In this document: piece after piece, positions 28,234-37,016 of the stretch
How the letters are laid out: each line of letters starts with the position of its first letter
Numbering within the stretch: the first letter of the stretch is position 1
Source: Candidatus Kuenenia stuttgartensis
GTDB lineage: Bacteria; Planctomycetota; JAKEIC01; DYIT01
NCBI GenBank assembly: GCA_020723505.1
Contig: DYIT01000017.1
Span: 1 to 51,842, forward strand
DNA: 51,842 bases
Direction of reading: 5' to 3'
The notes under the pieces: generated by a model
Told to the model about the DNA's origin: nothing
The model's database searches: none
What the model saw: only the letters and a program-made list of their open reading frames with translations
Position numbers and translations under genes: made by a program

Positions 28234-29346
28234 ATGGCTTCGAAGATATCTGACGAAGACCGCATCTTTTCCCTCATCGTTCTCAAGAACAAACTCGCCG
28301 TCAAGGAACAGGTCGAGAAATGCCTGAGGGAGCTCCTCGACTCGGCCGAGCGCGGGCTGGCTTTCATAACCCTGGGCGAGATAATGATTTCCGAAGGCAT
28401 TCTCACGCTGAAGCAGGTCAAGGCGGTCGAGCAGGCCCGCAACCTTTATATAAGGTCGAGGAAGGTCGAGGCCATCGCAGGCTACAAGCTCGTAAGGAAG
28501 ATAGGCGAAGGGGGAATGGGGCAAATCTACGAGGCCAGGCAGCTCTCCCTCGACCGCAGGGTCGCAATCAAGGTGCTTCCCCTCGAGATGGTTGAAGACG
28601 ACTCGATGGTCCGCAGGTTCGAGCGCGAGGCAAAGCAGGCCGCGCGGCTTGCGCATGAGAACATCATTCCGGTCTATGATTTCGGCAAGCTTCCCGGCGA
28701 ATATTTTATGGTCATGGAATATGTGGACGGCTACAACCTCGAGGAGATTATCGAGCGAAAGGGCAAGTTAAGCGAGCGCACGTCCGCAGGAATCATCCGC
28801 CAGATTGCCTCCGCCCTCGACTACGCCCATTCCATGGGAGTGATTCACAGGGACTTGAAGCCCAACAACATCATCATCAACAAGCAGGGCAAGGCGCTGC
28901 TCGCCGACCTGGGGCTTGCGAAGCGGCTTGGAAGCGACCCCGACACAATCACGAAGACCGGAGTCGTGATGGGCACGCCGAGCTTCATGGCGCCGGAGCA
29001 GATTGTCAATCCCAGATCCGTGGGCGTGGCCGCGGACATCTACGGCCTGGGCGTGACCTTCGCCTGCATGCTTTCCGGGAGGCTGCCTTTCGAATCGTCG
29101 GACACGATGGAGATTGTGAAGGATCTCGTGGAATGGAAGTCGCCGGTCACGGCTCTCCTCGACGGCGTCGCCGTGACGCCCGCGCTGCGGACCGTGATTC
29201 TCAAGATGGCGGCCGGAAGGCCCGAGAAGCGGCACCAGAGCGCCCGCGAGGTGCTTGACGCGCTCGACAAGGCGGTTCCCCCTCCCCCCGGTCCTGCGGA
29301 GGAGGGAGGCAGGCGCGATCAGGGAAAGATGAAAGGCAGGAGATAG
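28234..29346 (+). CDS. Cytoplasmic Ser/Thr protein kinase
   Basis: This 370-aa Hanks-type kinase has Gly loop GEGGMG (91-96), catalytic Lys113 (AIKVLP), HRDLKPNN (205-212), DLG (225-227, in place of DFG) and APEQ (253-256). Residues 1-80 form an N-terminal helical extension unlike the usual start, possibly a substrate or partner domain. No transmembrane helix is seen, unlike PknB-type receptors. ATG 28234 is chosen, with GGAG 7 nt upstream, over GTG 28216. It follows selB by 45 bp and precedes DUF58. Confidence 0.92.
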   Translation: MASKISDEDRIFSLIVLKNKLAVKEQVEKCLRELLDSAERGLAFITLGEIMISEGILTLKQVKAVEQARNLYIRSRKVEAIAGYKLVRKIGEGGMGQIYEARQLSLDRRVAIKVLPLEMVEDDSMVRRFEREAKQAARLAHENIIPVYDFGKLPGEYFMVMEYVDGYNLEEIIERKGKLSERTSAGIIRQIASALDYAHSMGVIHRDLKPNNIIINKQGKALLADLGLAKRLGSDPDTITKTGVVMGTPSFMAPEQIVNPRSVGVAADIYGLGVTFACMLSGRLPFESSDTMEIVKDLVEWKSPVTALLDGVAVTPALRTVILKMAAGRPEKRHQSAREVLDALDKAVPPPPGPAEEGGRRDQGKMKGRR

Positions 29347-29380
29347 CCGCCCCACGGACGGCGGCATTTTCGCGGTTTGC

Positions 29381-30265
29381 ATGAGCGGCGGTCTTACGTT
29401 CGGCAGGGACTTCATCTCGAGACTCGAAAGGATCCGGGTCCTCGCCCGCCGGGCGTCCCTTGCGGGGAACGAGGGCGAGCGGGCCGGAAGGCGGAAGGGC
29501 GGGGTGGTCGAGTTCTCCGGCCACCGGGACTACGTGCCCGGCGACGATCTCAGATACCTGGACTGGAACGCGTTCGGAAGGTTCGGGAAACTCAGCGTCA
29601 AGGAATTCCTCCGCGAGGACAGGATCGAGGTCAACATCGCAGTGGACCTTTCCGCCTCGATGGGCTTCGGCGGCAAGGACGATTTCGCCCTCAGGGCGGC
29701 GGCCGCACTCGCCTGCATCACCGTCTGGGGCAGGAGCGTCGCGGCGATTTGGTCAATCCACGGAGGGGACGCGTCCGGGCCGGCTTCCTTCGACTCCGGA
29801 TCCCCGCCATCCGCCATTCTCGACCATCTCGCCTCGCTGCAAAGGGGCGGGGCCACGATGCTCGAGGCCGCGGTGAGGAAGATTTCCAAATCCGCAGCCA
29901 AGGGAGCGATGCTGGTCCTAATCTCCGATTTGATGAGTCCCGACAGATACCTGGATGCGATCGCCTCCGCGGCTTCGGCCGGGACCGACGTAGCGGTCCT
30001 CCACGTCCTTTCGCCTGCGGAACGCCGTACGGACGCGCGGGGCATGACCGCCCTGCGGGATTCCGAAACTGGCGAAATCATCTCAATCCCGGTCGACGAG
30101 GCGGCGGCGGCAATGTATTCGGAGGCAGCTGGGGAATTCGTCGATGAGCTCAGGGAATTCGCCGTGAAAAGAGGCATGAGGTACGTGTTCTCGCTTTCCG
30201 ACGCCCCGGTGGAGGACCTGCTGCTGCTCGTGCTGACCAGGCACGGGTGGCTCGGCTTTGCATGA
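29381..30265 (+). CDS. DUF58 domain protein (VWA-like)
   Basis: This 294-aa protein has the DUF58 signature with FSGHRDYVPGDDLRYLDWNA near 45-64, then a vWA-like part with VDLSASM (MIDAS-like DxSxS) and LISDLMSP. DUF58 proteins usually accompany a MoxR ATPase and BatA-like proteins in membrane-protein maturation or stress systems. Here the BatA-like gene follows by 47 bp, but no moxR gene is near. Confidence 0.88.
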   Translation: MSGGLTFGRDFISRLERIRVLARRASLAGNEGERAGRRKGGVVEFSGHRDYVPGDDLRYLDWNAFGRFGKLSVKEFLREDRIEVNIAVDLSASMGFGGKDDFALRAAAALACITVWGRSVAAIWSIHGGDASGPASFDSGSPPSAILDHLASLQRGGATMLEAAVRKISKSAAKGAMLVLISDLMSPDRYLDAIASAASAGTDVAVLHVLSPAERRTDARGMTALRDSETGEIISIPVDEAAAAMYSEAAGEFVDELREFAVKRGMRYVFSLSDAPVEDLLLLVLTRHGWLGFA

Positions 30266-30312
30266 GGACCGGCGGGCGGGCCGGAAACAGGCGCGCGGTC
30301 CGGCGGTGAGAT

Positions 30313-32157
30313 ATGGACTTCGAGTCGCCACGATTCCTATGGGGTTTCGCGGTTCTGGGGCTGATTGCCGCGCTGCATCTCCTCCGGCACAGGACGAAGC
30401 CGCGCGTCGAGCCTTCCCTGATCATATGGCGGAAGCTCATGCGCCGCATGACCGCGGGGGGCAGGTCCGCGGGAACGCCGCCGCCGGTGGAGATGCCCCT
30501 TGCGCTCGCCTTCGCCTCGTCGCTCGTCCTCGCCGCGGCCGGCCCGTTCATGGAAACCTCCGAACCGCCGCCGCTCAGGGCGCTCTTCCTCCTGGACCGG
30601 TCGGCAAGCATGAAGTGCCCGTTCGAGCAGGGGCTCAGCCGCCACGGGAGGGCCATCGAACTGATGTCGGCGGCGGCGGCCCTGCTCGGACCCGGCGATT
30701 CGATCACGGTTCGGGGCTTCCCGCCGTTCCGCGAAGGCGACATCGAGTGCGGCGCCGGCGGATTCGATTCAATCGCGAGCCGCATCCCTCCACCCACGGA
30801 CGCCGAGGCCTTTCCATCCCAGGCGGTCTCGCGCGGGCTCGCAGCGTTCGCGGGGCCCGAAGGCCGGGTGTTCCTCTTCTCCGACGGAGCCTACCCGCCG
30901 GAGCTCGGTCCGGGTCCGGGAGTGAGGCTGTGCCTTTGCGGAGACCCGGCGGAAAACCTCGCTGTCACGGCTCTGGGCGTGTCGCGCGACCAGGGCGGGG
31001 CCTGGCAGGTCTTCGCCGAGATATCTTCGTTCGGCTCGGCGAAGGGGGCCGTCCAGGTAGAGTTGCGCGACTGCGGCTCGGGCGACGTTCTCGAGAGCGC
31101 TTCCGCCGTCCTGGCCCCGGGCGGCTTCGCCGGGGTCGTTTTCGGCGAGGGCCGCATGCTCGACATCGGCAATTCGGGCGCAATCGAGGTGAGGCTCAGG
31201 GGATCAGACGCCCTCCGGTCGGACGATTCCGCATTCGCGGCGAGGTCCCGGCGGCCGTTGCGGGCAACGTTCCAGGGAACGGACGCGCCGTTCCTGAAAA
31301 AGGCCCTCGAGGCTTCCGGGCTGGTTGAATTCGCCGGCGACGGCCACCGGGACGGGACCGAGATTGCCGTGTTCCACGGAGTCGAACCGGACCGGGATCC
31401 GGACGCATGCGCCGTCATCGTCGATCCGCCGGAAGGGAGCGGGCGATTCGAGGTCTCGAAGGCGACCGCAGCGCGCGACGGCGGATTCGAGGCGGCATCG
31501 TCCGCGCCTGGGCTGGCCGGTCCCGCCAGGCGGATTTCGGTGTCCGGGTACAGGAAGATTGGCCCGCGCGAAGGATGGTCGTTCCTGCCCGTCGTCGTTT
31601 TCGGGACCGACACGGCGGCCGCCGTGTTCAGGCGGGCAGGAGGAGGCCCCGTCTCGGTGGTGGCGGGTCTGCCGGTCAATCCGGAGGATGCTCCGTGGGT
31701 CTGGGATCCGGAATTCCCGCTCTTCTGGGCAGAGATCGTCCGGATTGCCTTCCCGGGGGCGGATGCCGCCGGGCGCGCGGGTTTCGCGTTCGACAGGACC
31801 GGCGCCGTTGTGCGGGCCGGCTTGAGGACGGGGACTTCCCCGGTCGAAGTGCGCGGTCCGGACGGCAGGATCGAGCGAATGGATTCGGGTCCGGTCCCGC
31901 TGGTCCTTGAGCGCGCGGGCCTCTACGAAATCAGGACCGGCTCCGCGACGGAACTCGTCGCGGCGAACCTCCTTTCCCGGGCCGAATCGGCGGCAGGCGG
32001 GAGGACGATTTCGGAGATGCCGGAATCGCGCAGGCCCGGCGAGGGGGCCGGCGTCGCGGCCCCCCTCAGGCTTGGAAACGCATTCGGAATCCTTGGGCTC
32101 ATGTTCCTCGGGGCGATTATCCTGTTCGCGTTCCGAAGGAGGCGGCCATCGGCATGA
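30313..32157 (+). CDS. BatA-like membrane protein with vWA domain
   Basis: This 614-aa protein begins with the aerotolerance BatA N-terminus: helix at about 8-24, a basic cytoplasmic loop (IIWRKLMRRM) and a second helix at about 61-78. A vWA domain follows with MIDAS residues DRSAS (95-99). A large extracytoplasmic part of mixed beta composition leads to a final helix at about 588-606 and a basic tail RRRRPSA. It is the membrane partner expected beside DUF58. It overlaps the next lipoprotein gene as ATGA. Confidence 0.85.
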   Translation: MDFESPRFLWGFAVLGLIAALHLLRHRTKPRVEPSLIIWRKLMRRMTAGGRSAGTPPPVEMPLALAFASSLVLAAAGPFMETSEPPPLRALFLLDRSASMKCPFEQGLSRHGRAIELMSAAAALLGPGDSITVRGFPPFREGDIECGAGGFDSIASRIPPPTDAEAFPSQAVSRGLAAFAGPEGRVFLFSDGAYPPELGPGPGVRLCLCGDPAENLAVTALGVSRDQGGAWQVFAEISSFGSAKGAVQVELRDCGSGDVLESASAVLAPGGFAGVVFGEGRMLDIGNSGAIEVRLRGSDALRSDDSAFAARSRRPLRATFQGTDAPFLKKALEASGLVEFAGDGHRDGTEIAVFHGVEPDRDPDACAVIVDPPEGSGRFEVSKATAARDGGFEAASSAPGLAGPARRISVSGYRKIGPREGWSFLPVVVFGTDTAAAVFRRAGGGPVSVVAGLPVNPEDAPWVWDPEFPLFWAEIVRIAFPGADAAGRAGFAFDRTGAVVRAGLRTGTSPVEVRGPDGRIERMDSGPVPLVLERAGLYEIRTGSATELVAANLLSRAESAAGGRTISEMPESRRPGEGAGVAAPLRLGNAFGILGLMFLGAIILFAFRRRRPSA

Positions 32158-32531
32158 AACGCGCCGTCATCGTCCTGGTCGCGGCCATGACTGTCCTTCC
32201 GGGGTGCCCGGAGGACGAGGGGAAGGCGCCTTCGATCAACGCAGCCGGCGAAGGCAGGAAGATTGAGGTCCGGGGCGGGACTCCCGCGCCGAAGTCCGCG
32301 GCCTGCGGGAAATGCGGGAAGCCCGCCGGCGAGGGCCACGCATGCGGGGCGTCGAGCTGGTGCGAATCTTGCGGCTTCGAGAGGTCGCTTTCGCTCCACG
32401 ACTGCGGATTGAGCAGGTTCTGCGGGGAATGCGGGAAGGAGAAATCCCTCCTCGATCACAGGTGCGGCGAGACGTCGTGGTGCCCGAAATGCAGATGCGA
32501 CGCGCTTCCGGGCCACGGCTGCGGGAACTGA
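32154..32531 (+). CDS. Lipoprotein with four tandem CCHC zinc-knuckle-like units
   Basis: This 125-aa protein has a lipoprotein signal (lipobox LPGC, Cys18). After a linker, four units of 14-20 residues follow with pattern C-x2-C-x(7-8)-H-x-C, for example CGKCGKPAGEGHAC and CESCGFERSLSLHDC. Units are joined by G-x-S/T-x-W/F before the next Cys. Each unit has the four ligands of a zinc site. The start ATG 32154 overlaps the BatA-like stop as ATGA. Metal binding in the envelope is inference; I recognise no named family. Confidence 0.75.
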   Translation: MKRAVIVLVAAMTVLPGCPEDEGKAPSINAAGEGRKIEVRGGTPAPKSAACGKCGKPAGEGHACGASSWCESCGFERSLSLHDCGLSRFCGECGKEKSLLDHRCGETSWCPKCRCDALPGHGCGN

Positions 32532-32563
32532 GCCGGAAGTCCGCCTCCGCCGGAGAAGGAGCC

Positions 32564-32588
32564 TGAATCGCATCCTTGCCGCGATTCA
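32564..32588. terminator. Hairpin between convergent genes
   Basis: TGAATCGC (32564-32571) and GCGATTCA (32581-32588) form a perfect 8-bp stem with a 9-nt loop, between the convergent zinc-knuckle lipoprotein and DUF1844 genes. There is no T-tract, so it may be a weak bidirectional terminator or simply a 3'-end hairpin. Confidence 0.4.
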
Positions 32589-32594
32589 AGCCCT

Positions 32595-32957
32595 TCATTG
32601 CAGGTCAGGCTGGGCCATGCCCGAGGCCCTGACGTATTTCATCCTCAGGTCGTAGAGATAGCTGTCCAGGGCCGATTCCTCGTCGTCGGACAGGTTCCCC
32701 CTGGTCTTCTCCTTCAGAATCCCAAGCAGGTCTATGGTGTGCTTGGCGTGGTCGAGATCGACCCTCGGTTTCCCCGTCAGCGGGCTCGGTATCTCGCCAA
32801 GGTTCATCATCACGTGGAATGCGAGCTCGGTGACGAGGGTCAGGAAGCATGCTGGCGGCAGCTCGCGGTATTCCCCCTCCTGGTGCCCGTCGCAGCAGCC
32901 TTCGCTTTCCCCTTCACGGGCGTCCGAATCCTTCTTCGCGGCATCCTCATCGCACAT
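32595..32957 (-). CDS. DUF1844 family protein
   Basis: This 120-aa protein matches DUF1844: FLTLVTELAFHVMMNLGEIP, followed by DLDHAKHTIDLLGILKEKT, GNLSDDE and LRMKYV. The domain is common in Planctomycetes and Deltaproteobacteria, function unknown. The N-terminal 35 residues are Asp/Glu/Cys-rich and unusual. The start ATG 32957 has GAGGTG 8 nt upstream, preferred to GTG 32966. It stands alone, with an intergenic repeat between it and the end of pyrG. Confidence 0.85.
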   Translation of the reverse strand: MCDEDAAKKDSDAREGESEGCCDGHQEGEYRELPPACFLTLVTELAFHVMMNLGEIPSPLTGKPRVDLDHAKHTIDLLGILKEKTRGNLSDDEESALDSYLYDLRMKYVRASGMAQPDLQ

Positions 32958-33031
32958 CGGCTTCACCTCAAGACTTCAACAGTCACTATTTTTAAATTTC
33001 GGTGCAGAAACTGAAAGAATTCGCATAAAGA

Positions 33032-33106
33032 CACGCGCGAAGCGCGTGATATAACCCGGACGAGCCTGGACTTCATCACTGTCTGGTTCCGGCCCGTCCG
33101 GGTCAT
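33032..33106 (+). repeat. Two-hairpin intergenic repeat, copy B
   Basis: The first hairpin is CACGCGC GAA GCGCGTG (33032-33048), then ATAACCCGGACGAGCC pairs with GGCCCGTCCGGGTCAT (33091-33106) as the second hairpin. It lies just beyond the stop of pyrG and upstream of DUF1844. Confidence 0.9.
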
Positions 33107-33110
33107 GTTG

Positions 33111-34757
33111 TCAGGCGCACTGCGGCGCGGCTTCGGAGGCCGCCCTTCCCAGTTCCGCCTGCTTCTCCAGCGCCGCCCGTATGAAATCGCGGAACAGCGG
33201 ATGCGGATTGACGGGCTTGGACTGGAATTCCGGATGGAACTGGACGCCCACGAACCATGGATGACCGGGGATTTCAATCATCTCCACCAGGTCCTTATCG
33301 GGGCATATGCCCGAGAACGCCATCCCGCTTGCCGCGAATCCCTCCCTGTACCGGTTGTTGAACTCGTAGCGGTGCCTGTGCCTCTCCCTGATTTCGCGCG
33401 CACCGTACGCCTTCATCGCCAGCGATCCCTCCGCGAGCCTGCACTGGTATCCGCCCAGCCGCATCGTGCCCCCGAGGTCCTCGACGGCCTTCTGCCCGGA
33501 AAGGAGGGTGATTACCGGATGGGGGGTTTCCCTGTCGAATTCCGTGGAATGCGCCCCCTTGAACCCGAGGACGTTCCTCGCGAACTCGACGCAGGCCAGC
33601 TGCATGCCGAGACATAGCCCGAAGTAGGGGATTCTCCTCTCGCGCGCGAAACGAACGGCATGAATCTTGCCCTCGATTCCCCTCTCGCCGAATCCGCCCG
33701 GGACGAGGATGCCGCCGAGACCGCCGAGCAGCTTCTCGGCTCCGCTGTGCTCCACTTCCTCGGCGGAAATCTTCCTTATATTCACCCTCGCCCTGTTCGC
33801 TATCCCGCCGTGGTCAAGGGACTCGTATATGGACTTGTACGCGTCCTTGAGCGTGATGTACTTGCCCACGACCCCTATCTCGACCGAGAACCGGGGGTTC
33901 CTGAGGCTTTCCAGCATGTCGAGCCAGGCGTCTATCCCCCTCTCTTCCTTGACGACGAGCCCGAGCTTCCTGTAGATGAGGTCGTCCAGCCCCTGGTTTA
34001 TGAACATGAGGGGCAGCTCGTATACGCTGTGCTCGACGTCCTTCTCCTCGATGACCGCCTTGGGCTCGACGTTGCAGAACAGGGATATTTTTTTCCTGTT
34101 GTCCTCGCTCAGCGACTTCTCCGTCCTGCAGATGAGGACGTCCGGCACGATGCCGATTTCCCGGAGCTTCTGGACAGAATGCTGGGTCGGCTTCGTCTTC
34201 ACCTCGCCCGCGGCCCTCAGGAACGGCAGCAGGGTGAGATGGATGAATACCACGTTATCCCTGCCGCGGTTCAGCGCGAACTGGCGTATGGCCTCCAGGA
34301 ACGGCAGGCCCTCGATGTCTCCGACAGTGCCGCCGATTTCGGTGATTACCACGTCCACCTCGGGGGTCGCGAGCTTCTGGACGGCCCTTTGGATTTCGTC
34401 CGTGATGTGCGGAACCACCTGGACCGTCCCGCCGTTGTAGTCGCCGCGGCGCTCCTTGCGTATGACCGTCTGGTATACGAGGCCGGTAGTGACGTTGGAG
34501 TTGCGGTTGATGACTCCGTTCGTGAACCTCTCGTAGTGCCCCAGGTCGAGGTCGGTCTCGGCGCCGTCGTCCGTCACGTAGACTTCCCCGTGCTGGAACG
34601 GGTTCATCGTTCCGGGGTCCACGTTTATGTACGGGTCGAACTTCTGCAGGGACACCTTGAGCCCTCTGCATTCGAGAAGCATGCCTATGGCGGCCGAGGT
34701 GAGCCCCTTGCCGAGGGACGACACGACGCCGCCGGTGACGAATATGTGCTTTGTCAT
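33111..34757 (-). CDS. pyrG: CTP synthase
   Basis: This 548-aa enzyme makes CTP from UTP and glutamine. The synthetase domain has [14 protein letters not shown] (7-20) and the glutaminase domain has [11 protein letters not shown] (nucleophile Cys) and GVQFHPEF. I chose ATG 34757, which overlaps the kdsB stop as ATGA; the frame is open 34 codons further only inside kdsB. CTP is the co-substrate of KdsB, so the pairing makes biochemical sense. Confidence 0.97.
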   Translation of the reverse strand: MTKHIFVTGGVVSSLGKGLTSAAIGMLLECRGLKVSLQKFDPYINVDPGTMNPFQHGEVYVTDDGAETDLDLGHYERFTNGVINRNSNVTTGLVYQTVIRKERRGDYNGGTVQVVPHITDEIQRAVQKLATPEVDVVITEIGGTVGDIEGLPFLEAIRQFALNRGRDNVVFIHLTLLPFLRAAGEVKTKPTQHSVQKLREIGIVPDVLICRTEKSLSEDNRKKISLFCNVEPKAVIEEKDVEHSVYELPLMFINQGLDDLIYRKLGLVVKEERGIDAWLDMLESLRNPRFSVEIGVVGKYITLKDAYKSIYESLDHGGIANRARVNIRKISAEEVEHSGAEKLLGGLGGILVPGGFGERGIEGKIHAVRFARERRIPYFGLCLGMQLACVEFARNVLGFKGAHSTEFDRETPHPVITLLSGQKAVEDLGGTMRLGGYQCRLAEGSLAMKAYGAREIRERHRHRYEFNNRYREGFAASGMAFSGICPDKDLVEMIEIPGHPWFVGVQFHPEFQSKPVNPHPLFRDFIRAALEKQAELGRAASEAAPQCA

Positions 34758-35476
34758 TCTTTCGCGAATCTCCGCTTGAAGGACTCGTAATCCGCGGGCG
34801 TGTCTATCGACGCGGGTCTGTTGCGGGTCCTGACCACTTTTATCGGTATGCCCCACCACAGGGCCCGGTTCTGCTCGAGCTTCTCGGCCTTCTCGATGGG
34901 CGACTCGGGGAGCCCGACGAAGCGTCTCAGGGTCCCGGCGCGGAACGCATAGACCCCGATGTGCTCCAGCCTCGGCCCCGAACCCTCCCTGTAGAAGGGC
35001 ACCGCCGCGCGCGAGAAATACAGGGCGCGGCCGGAGGAGTCGGTCACCACCTTCACGAGCGAAGGCTCGCCGGCGTCGCCCTCGAACTCGTACGCGAGGG
35101 TCGCCATGCCCGCGTCCGGATCGGAGTCCACCGCGTCTACGAGGGCGTCGAGGTCGGCGGGGTCGATTTCGGGCTCGTCGCCCTGGACGTTGACCACGAT
35201 TTCAGGAGCCGGGCTGATTGCGGCTGCGGCCTCGGCGGCCCTGTCCGTTCCGGAGGGATGGGAAGGGCTCGTCATCACCGCCTCGGCGCCGAAGCCCTCG
35301 GCGGCCGCGAGGATGCGGAGGTCGTCGGTCGCGATTACGACCCTGGATATCCTCTTCGACTGCCTCACCCTGAGCCAGACGTGCTCAATCAGATAGCGGC
35401 CCGTGTCGCGGAGCAGCGGCTTTCCGGGAAGCCTCGTGGACCCGTATCTCGCAGGGATTACGGCAGCCGCCTTCAA
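34754..35476 (-). CDS. kdsB: CMP-KDO synthetase
   Basis: This 240-aa cytidylyltransferase activates KDO for lipopolysaccharide. It has [15 protein letters not shown] at the N-terminus, [10 protein letters not shown] and the C-terminal [15 protein letters not shown] segment. The start is TTG 35476, with GGAGG 7 nt upstream and a TTGA overlap with the upstream lipoprotein. Its presence implies an outer membrane with KDO-containing LPS. Confidence 0.95.
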   Translation of the reverse strand: MKAAAVIPARYGSTRLPGKPLLRDTGRYLIEHVWLRVRQSKRISRVVIATDDLRILAAAEGFGAEAVMTSPSHPSGTDRAAEAAAAISPAPEIVVNVQGDEPEIDPADLDALVDAVDSDPDAGMATLAYEFEGDAGEPSLVKVVTDSSGRALYFSRAAVPFYREGSGPRLEHIGVYAFRAGTLRRFVGLPESPIEKAEKLEQNRALWWGIPIKVVRTRNRPASIDTPADYESFKRRFAKE

Positions 35477-36162
35477 TTGCCGCCCTCCTGCTTCCTCCAC
35501 TTCTCCTCGAGCTCCTTCTGCAGCCTCGTGAAGTAGGCCGCGCCCTCCTTGTTCGGAACGACCTGGAAGGAAGTCTGGTCCTGAGAGAGCTCGACGAGCG
35601 CCATCTTTATTCTCGAGAAATTCCTCGCCCTTTCCACGGATTGCGGCTCACCCGGGTCCGGCGTCCCGCCGGCGAGAACGCGAATCCTGCCGTCTTTCTC
35701 GACCACAATCAGCTGCGATTTCGGCAGCGACTCCAGGGCGGACTTCATGTCCTGGGATTCCGAGGAATCCCCGAAGAACCCCAGTTCCCCGATTTGCTCG
35801 AGGAACCAGGCCATGTTGCCGTCGGAGACGACCTTGAGCCCGTTTATCACTGCGGCCCCGTCCTTGACGTACTTCGAGTTCCCCCTGTTGACTATGTAGA
35901 CGGGGATGCCGCGCACGGCGGCGGAGTCGTTCCGTATCCGGTCGCGGTAGGCAATGAACGTCTCGCCCGCCTGCTGCTCTTCCGCCGTGCAGGAGGCGAG
36001 GAGCAGGCACAGGGCGAGGAGTGCAGACGCAATCGGGAGGGAGGGGCAGATGCGCGGTCCGGACTGCGCGTCCGGCTCCGGCGGGGCCGTCCCGCGATCC
36101 GGAGCCGACGTGCCGGGCCGGCGCGGTTCAGGAAGACAGGATTTTGACGGCCGAATCGACAT
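35473..36162 (-). CDS. Lipoprotein, start uncertain
   Basis: This 229-aa frame has a hydrophobic stretch and lipobox LLLASC at 53-58, followed by a globular part with LEQIGELGFFGDSSE and a coiled C-terminus RLQKELEEKWRKQEGG. Before the hydrophobic part there are about 42 residues that are Pro/Arg-rich and overlap the end of the STAS gene by 35 bp; the only ATG is 36162 and no ATG, GTG or TTG lies closer to the hydrophobic part. Either the long N-region is real or a non-standard start (ATC or ATT) is used. It overlaps kdsB as TTGA. Confidence 0.6.
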   Translation of the reverse strand: MSIRPSKSCLPEPRRPGTSAPDRGTAPPEPDAQSGPRICPSLPIASALLALCLLLASCTAEEQQAGETFIAYRDRIRNDSAAVRGIPVYIVNRGNSKYVKDGAAVINGLKVVSDGNMAWFLEQIGELGFFGDSSESQDMKSALESLPKSQLIVVEKDGRIRVLAGGTPDPGEPQSVERARNFSRIKMALVELSQDQTSFQVVPNKEGAAYFTRLQKELEEKWRKQEGGN

Positions 36163-36475
36163 CGTCCGCGAAGTGAAAAATCTGTGAAAGGCCGAGGAGG
36201 TCGAATACCTCCTTCACGTGCGCGGTGGGCTGCATCAGGATGATGTTCCCCTTGTTCTCCTGGGCGGTGCCGATTGCCCCGATGAAGACGCCCGCGCCCG
36301 CGCTGGAGATGTAGTCCACGCCGTTCAGGTCCACGATTATCCGGAATACGTTGTCGTTGAAGAGGTTGTTTATGGTGTTCTCCATCTGCTCGAAGGTATG
36401 CGCATCGAGGAATCCGTTCACCCGGACGAGCACCGCGTCCTTCATGTTCTCGGTCTTGATGGAAAATCCGGCCAT
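36128..36475 (-). CDS. STAS-domain anti-sigma factor antagonist
   Basis: This 115-aa single STAS domain of the SpoIIAA/RsbV type has the phosphorylation segment DYISSAGAGV with the conserved serine at about residue 58. In partner switching it is phosphorylated by an RsbW-type kinase and dephosphorylated by a SpoIIE-type phosphatase; both genes lie directly upstream. It starts 1 bp after the kinase stop. Confidence 0.9.
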   Translation of the reverse strand: MAGFSIKTENMKDAVLVRVNGFLDAHTFEQMENTINNLFNDNVFRIIVDLNGVDYISSAGAGVFIGAIGTAQENKGNIILMQPTAHVKEVFDLLGLSQIFHFADDVDSAVKILSS

Positions 36476-36476
36476 T

Positions 36477-36944
36477 TTACGCTCCTTTCACCCCGCTTGC
36501 GGAGCCGGCCTTTGGTTTCGGTTTCACGTACTTCACGAGGCGGAGCTGATTCCTGTGCCCCTCCCGGAACGAATACTCGACCTCGTCCATGATCTGCCTC
36601 ATGAGGAAAATCCCGAGCCCCGTCTTCCTGCCCTCCTTCACGTGCTGGATGATATCGACGTCGTTTATGGAATTCGGGTCGAACTTCTTGCCGGAGTCCT
36701 GGATTTGCACTTCGAACCGGTCCGGGTCGAAGAGGACCGAGACCGATATCCTGCCAACGAGGTTCTCCTCGTATGCGTGCTTTATTATGTTCGCGACGGC
36801 TTCGTCCACGGCGAGCACGACCTTGTTCCTTTCAGTCCCCTCCAGCCTGCTTGCCGACACCTGGGATGACATGAATTCCCTGACCTTGGCAAGATTCTCG
36901 GTCTTGCTCTCGATTTCCAGCGATGCTCCGCCGCTGTCTCCCAT
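36477..36944 (-). CDS. RsbW-like anti-sigma kinase (GHKL ATPase)
   Basis: This 155-aa GHKL kinase has N-box DEAVANIIKHAY (47-58), G1 box DSGKKFD (83-89) and G2 box GLGIFLMRQI (109-118). It probably phosphorylates the STAS protein next door and sequesters a sigma factor or other target. I chose ATG 36944 with AGGGG 7 nt upstream. No sigma-factor gene is adjacent, so the output is unknown. Confidence 0.88.
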   Translation of the reverse strand: MGDSGGASLEIESKTENLAKVREFMSSQVSASRLEGTERNKVVLAVDEAVANIIKHAYEENLVGRISVSVLFDPDRFEVQIQDSGKKFDPNSINDVDIIQHVKEGRKTGLGIFLMRQIMDEVEYSFREGHRNQLRLVKYVKPKPKAGSASGVKGA

Positions 36945-37016
36945 CTGAAAGCCCCTGATGCAAACCGCTGAGTTGCCCGGTCTCCGGGGCACCCGATTTC
37001 CCGCGCACGCCCGGAA

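Noticed and set aside
26203-28656. 817-aa minus-strand open frame opposite selB
   Set aside because: The selB sense frame has clear GTPase motifs; the antisense frame is a typical by-product of high third-position G+C and shows no domain.
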